Source: Bdellovibrio sp. ZAP7
Lineage (GTDB): Bacteria; Bdellovibrionota; Bdellovibrionia; Bdellovibrionales; Bdellovibrionaceae
Reading direction: 5' to 3'
Length of the DNA: 64,000 nucleotides
Assembly: GCF_006874645.1 (NCBI RefSeq)
Contig: NZ_CP030082.1
Span: forward strand, 3,906,001 to 3,970,000
The position numbers and the translations under genes were made by a program. Shown here piece after piece: positions 63,523 through 64,000 of the stretch. The notes below the pieces were generated by a model. That model saw only the letters and a list, made by a program, of their open reading frames with translations, was not told the origin of the DNA and searched no databases. The number at the start of each line of letters is the position of its first letter. The stretch's first letter is position 1.

Positions 63523-64000
63523 TGATTCTTCTAACACAAAGGTAAGATGCCAACGCTCCCATCACTGTTCCACCGATGATTACCAGTGCAATAATCCATG
63601 GAGAGATAAAGCTGACTTGTTCACCAATTCTTAAGAAACTTAGGCGGGTATTCACAATGCTTTTTCCGACGGTGTACATTCCAAAGGCTATTCCCATGGA
63701 AAGTGTCGAGGCGATGAATCCTAGCAATGCACCTTCTTTTAAGAAAGGCTTGCGAATCATCGATGCCGTGGCACCGATCATCTCAAATACCACGATTTCA
63801 TCTCGATGAACTTGAACGGAAGCGCGAATTGCATTCGACATCACGAAAATCGAGGCACACAGTACGACCACACCAACTAAATTCAGTGCAAGATTAATCG
63901 CTGAAACAAAAGCGCTGTATTTTTCAACCCAATCCTGACCATAACTAACATCATCAATGCCGGAGCGACCTTTTAAATCTGTCGCAATCGCCTGCAAGAT
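63488..64000 (-). CDS. ftsX: Cell-division protein FtsX, C-terminal part
   Basis: The 5' end lies beyond the right edge. The visible 170 residues include a periplasmic segment and three membrane helices, with the FtsX signature DEIVVFEMIGATASMIRKPFLKEGALLGF. FtsX with FtsE forms an ABC-like complex that activates wall amidases through EnvC, whose gene follows with overlap. The ORF remains open to the window end. Confidence 0.92.
   Translation of the reverse strand: MLQAIATDLKGRSGIDDVSYGQDWVEKYSAFVSAINLALNLVGVVVLCASIFVMSNAIRASVQVHRDEIVVFEMIGATASMIRKPFLKEGALLGFIASTLSMGIAFGMYTVGKSIVNTRLSFLRIGEQVSFISPWIIALVIIGGTVMGALASYLCVRRINDGYAAASQRA

Overview
The window reads as a chromosomal segment of a Bdellovibrio-like predatory bacterium. 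The evidence is gene content, not a database match: an MglA-type polarity GTPase joined to dnaX-ybaB-recR, a TIGR02147-family protein, many small secreted proteins of unknown function, TPR/winged-helix regulators, and a dense set of envelope and proteolysis genes. The taxonomic call is an inference.

Region 1 (about 1.0-18.8 kb) is a surface-glycan locus. A tightly overlapping minus-strand operon (6.4 to 1.06 kb) encodes a B12-binding-type radical SAM enzyme, a ColD-like sugar 3-dehydratase (catalytic Lys replaced by His), a split transketolase and an extended SDR. Together they look like a pathway for a branched-chain deoxysugar. The flanking genes add a GtrB/DPM1-type polyprenyl-phosphate glycosyltransferase, four large polytopic GT-C-like membrane proteins, an HddA-like heptose kinase, an HddC-like nucleotidyltransferase, a GDP-fucose-synthase-like enzyme that keeps the epimerase residues but has lost the reductase Ser and Tyr, and a PhyH-like dioxygenase. 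The locus ends with a Thr/Pro-repeat pilin-like protein coupled to one of the GT-C-like proteins.

Region 2 (19-32.3 kb) holds a YceI protein, small unknown genes, a 140-bp perfect-arm inverted repeat with three internal hairpins, SRP RNA (ffs), the dnaX-ybaB-recR-mglA operon, nadA, a phosphopantetheinyl transferase, a PilZ-like protein, a secreted protein with a caspase-like His/Cys pattern, and an L,D-transpeptidase.

Region 3 (32.5-46.8 kb) holds tRNA-Val(UAC), a TPR/winged-helix regulator, a LysR gene divergent from the glutathione-dependent formaldehyde pathway (class III alcohol dehydrogenase plus S-formylglutathione hydrolase), an EamA transporter, a duplicated AhpD-like protein, lon, a two-component pair and clpP-clpX.

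Region 4 (46.9-64 kb) holds leucyl aminopeptidase, a PLD lipoprotein, gshA (which supplies the precursor for the glutathione used by the formaldehyde pathway), a TPR lipoprotein with two ArsA/GET3-family ATPases, trigger factor divergent from them, a second TPR/winged-helix regulator, an alpha/beta-hydrolase lipoprotein, and the ftsX-envC-ctpA cell-division/envelope operon, which runs off the right edge. Protein quality control is concentrated here: lon, clpP, clpX, pepA, tig and ctpA.
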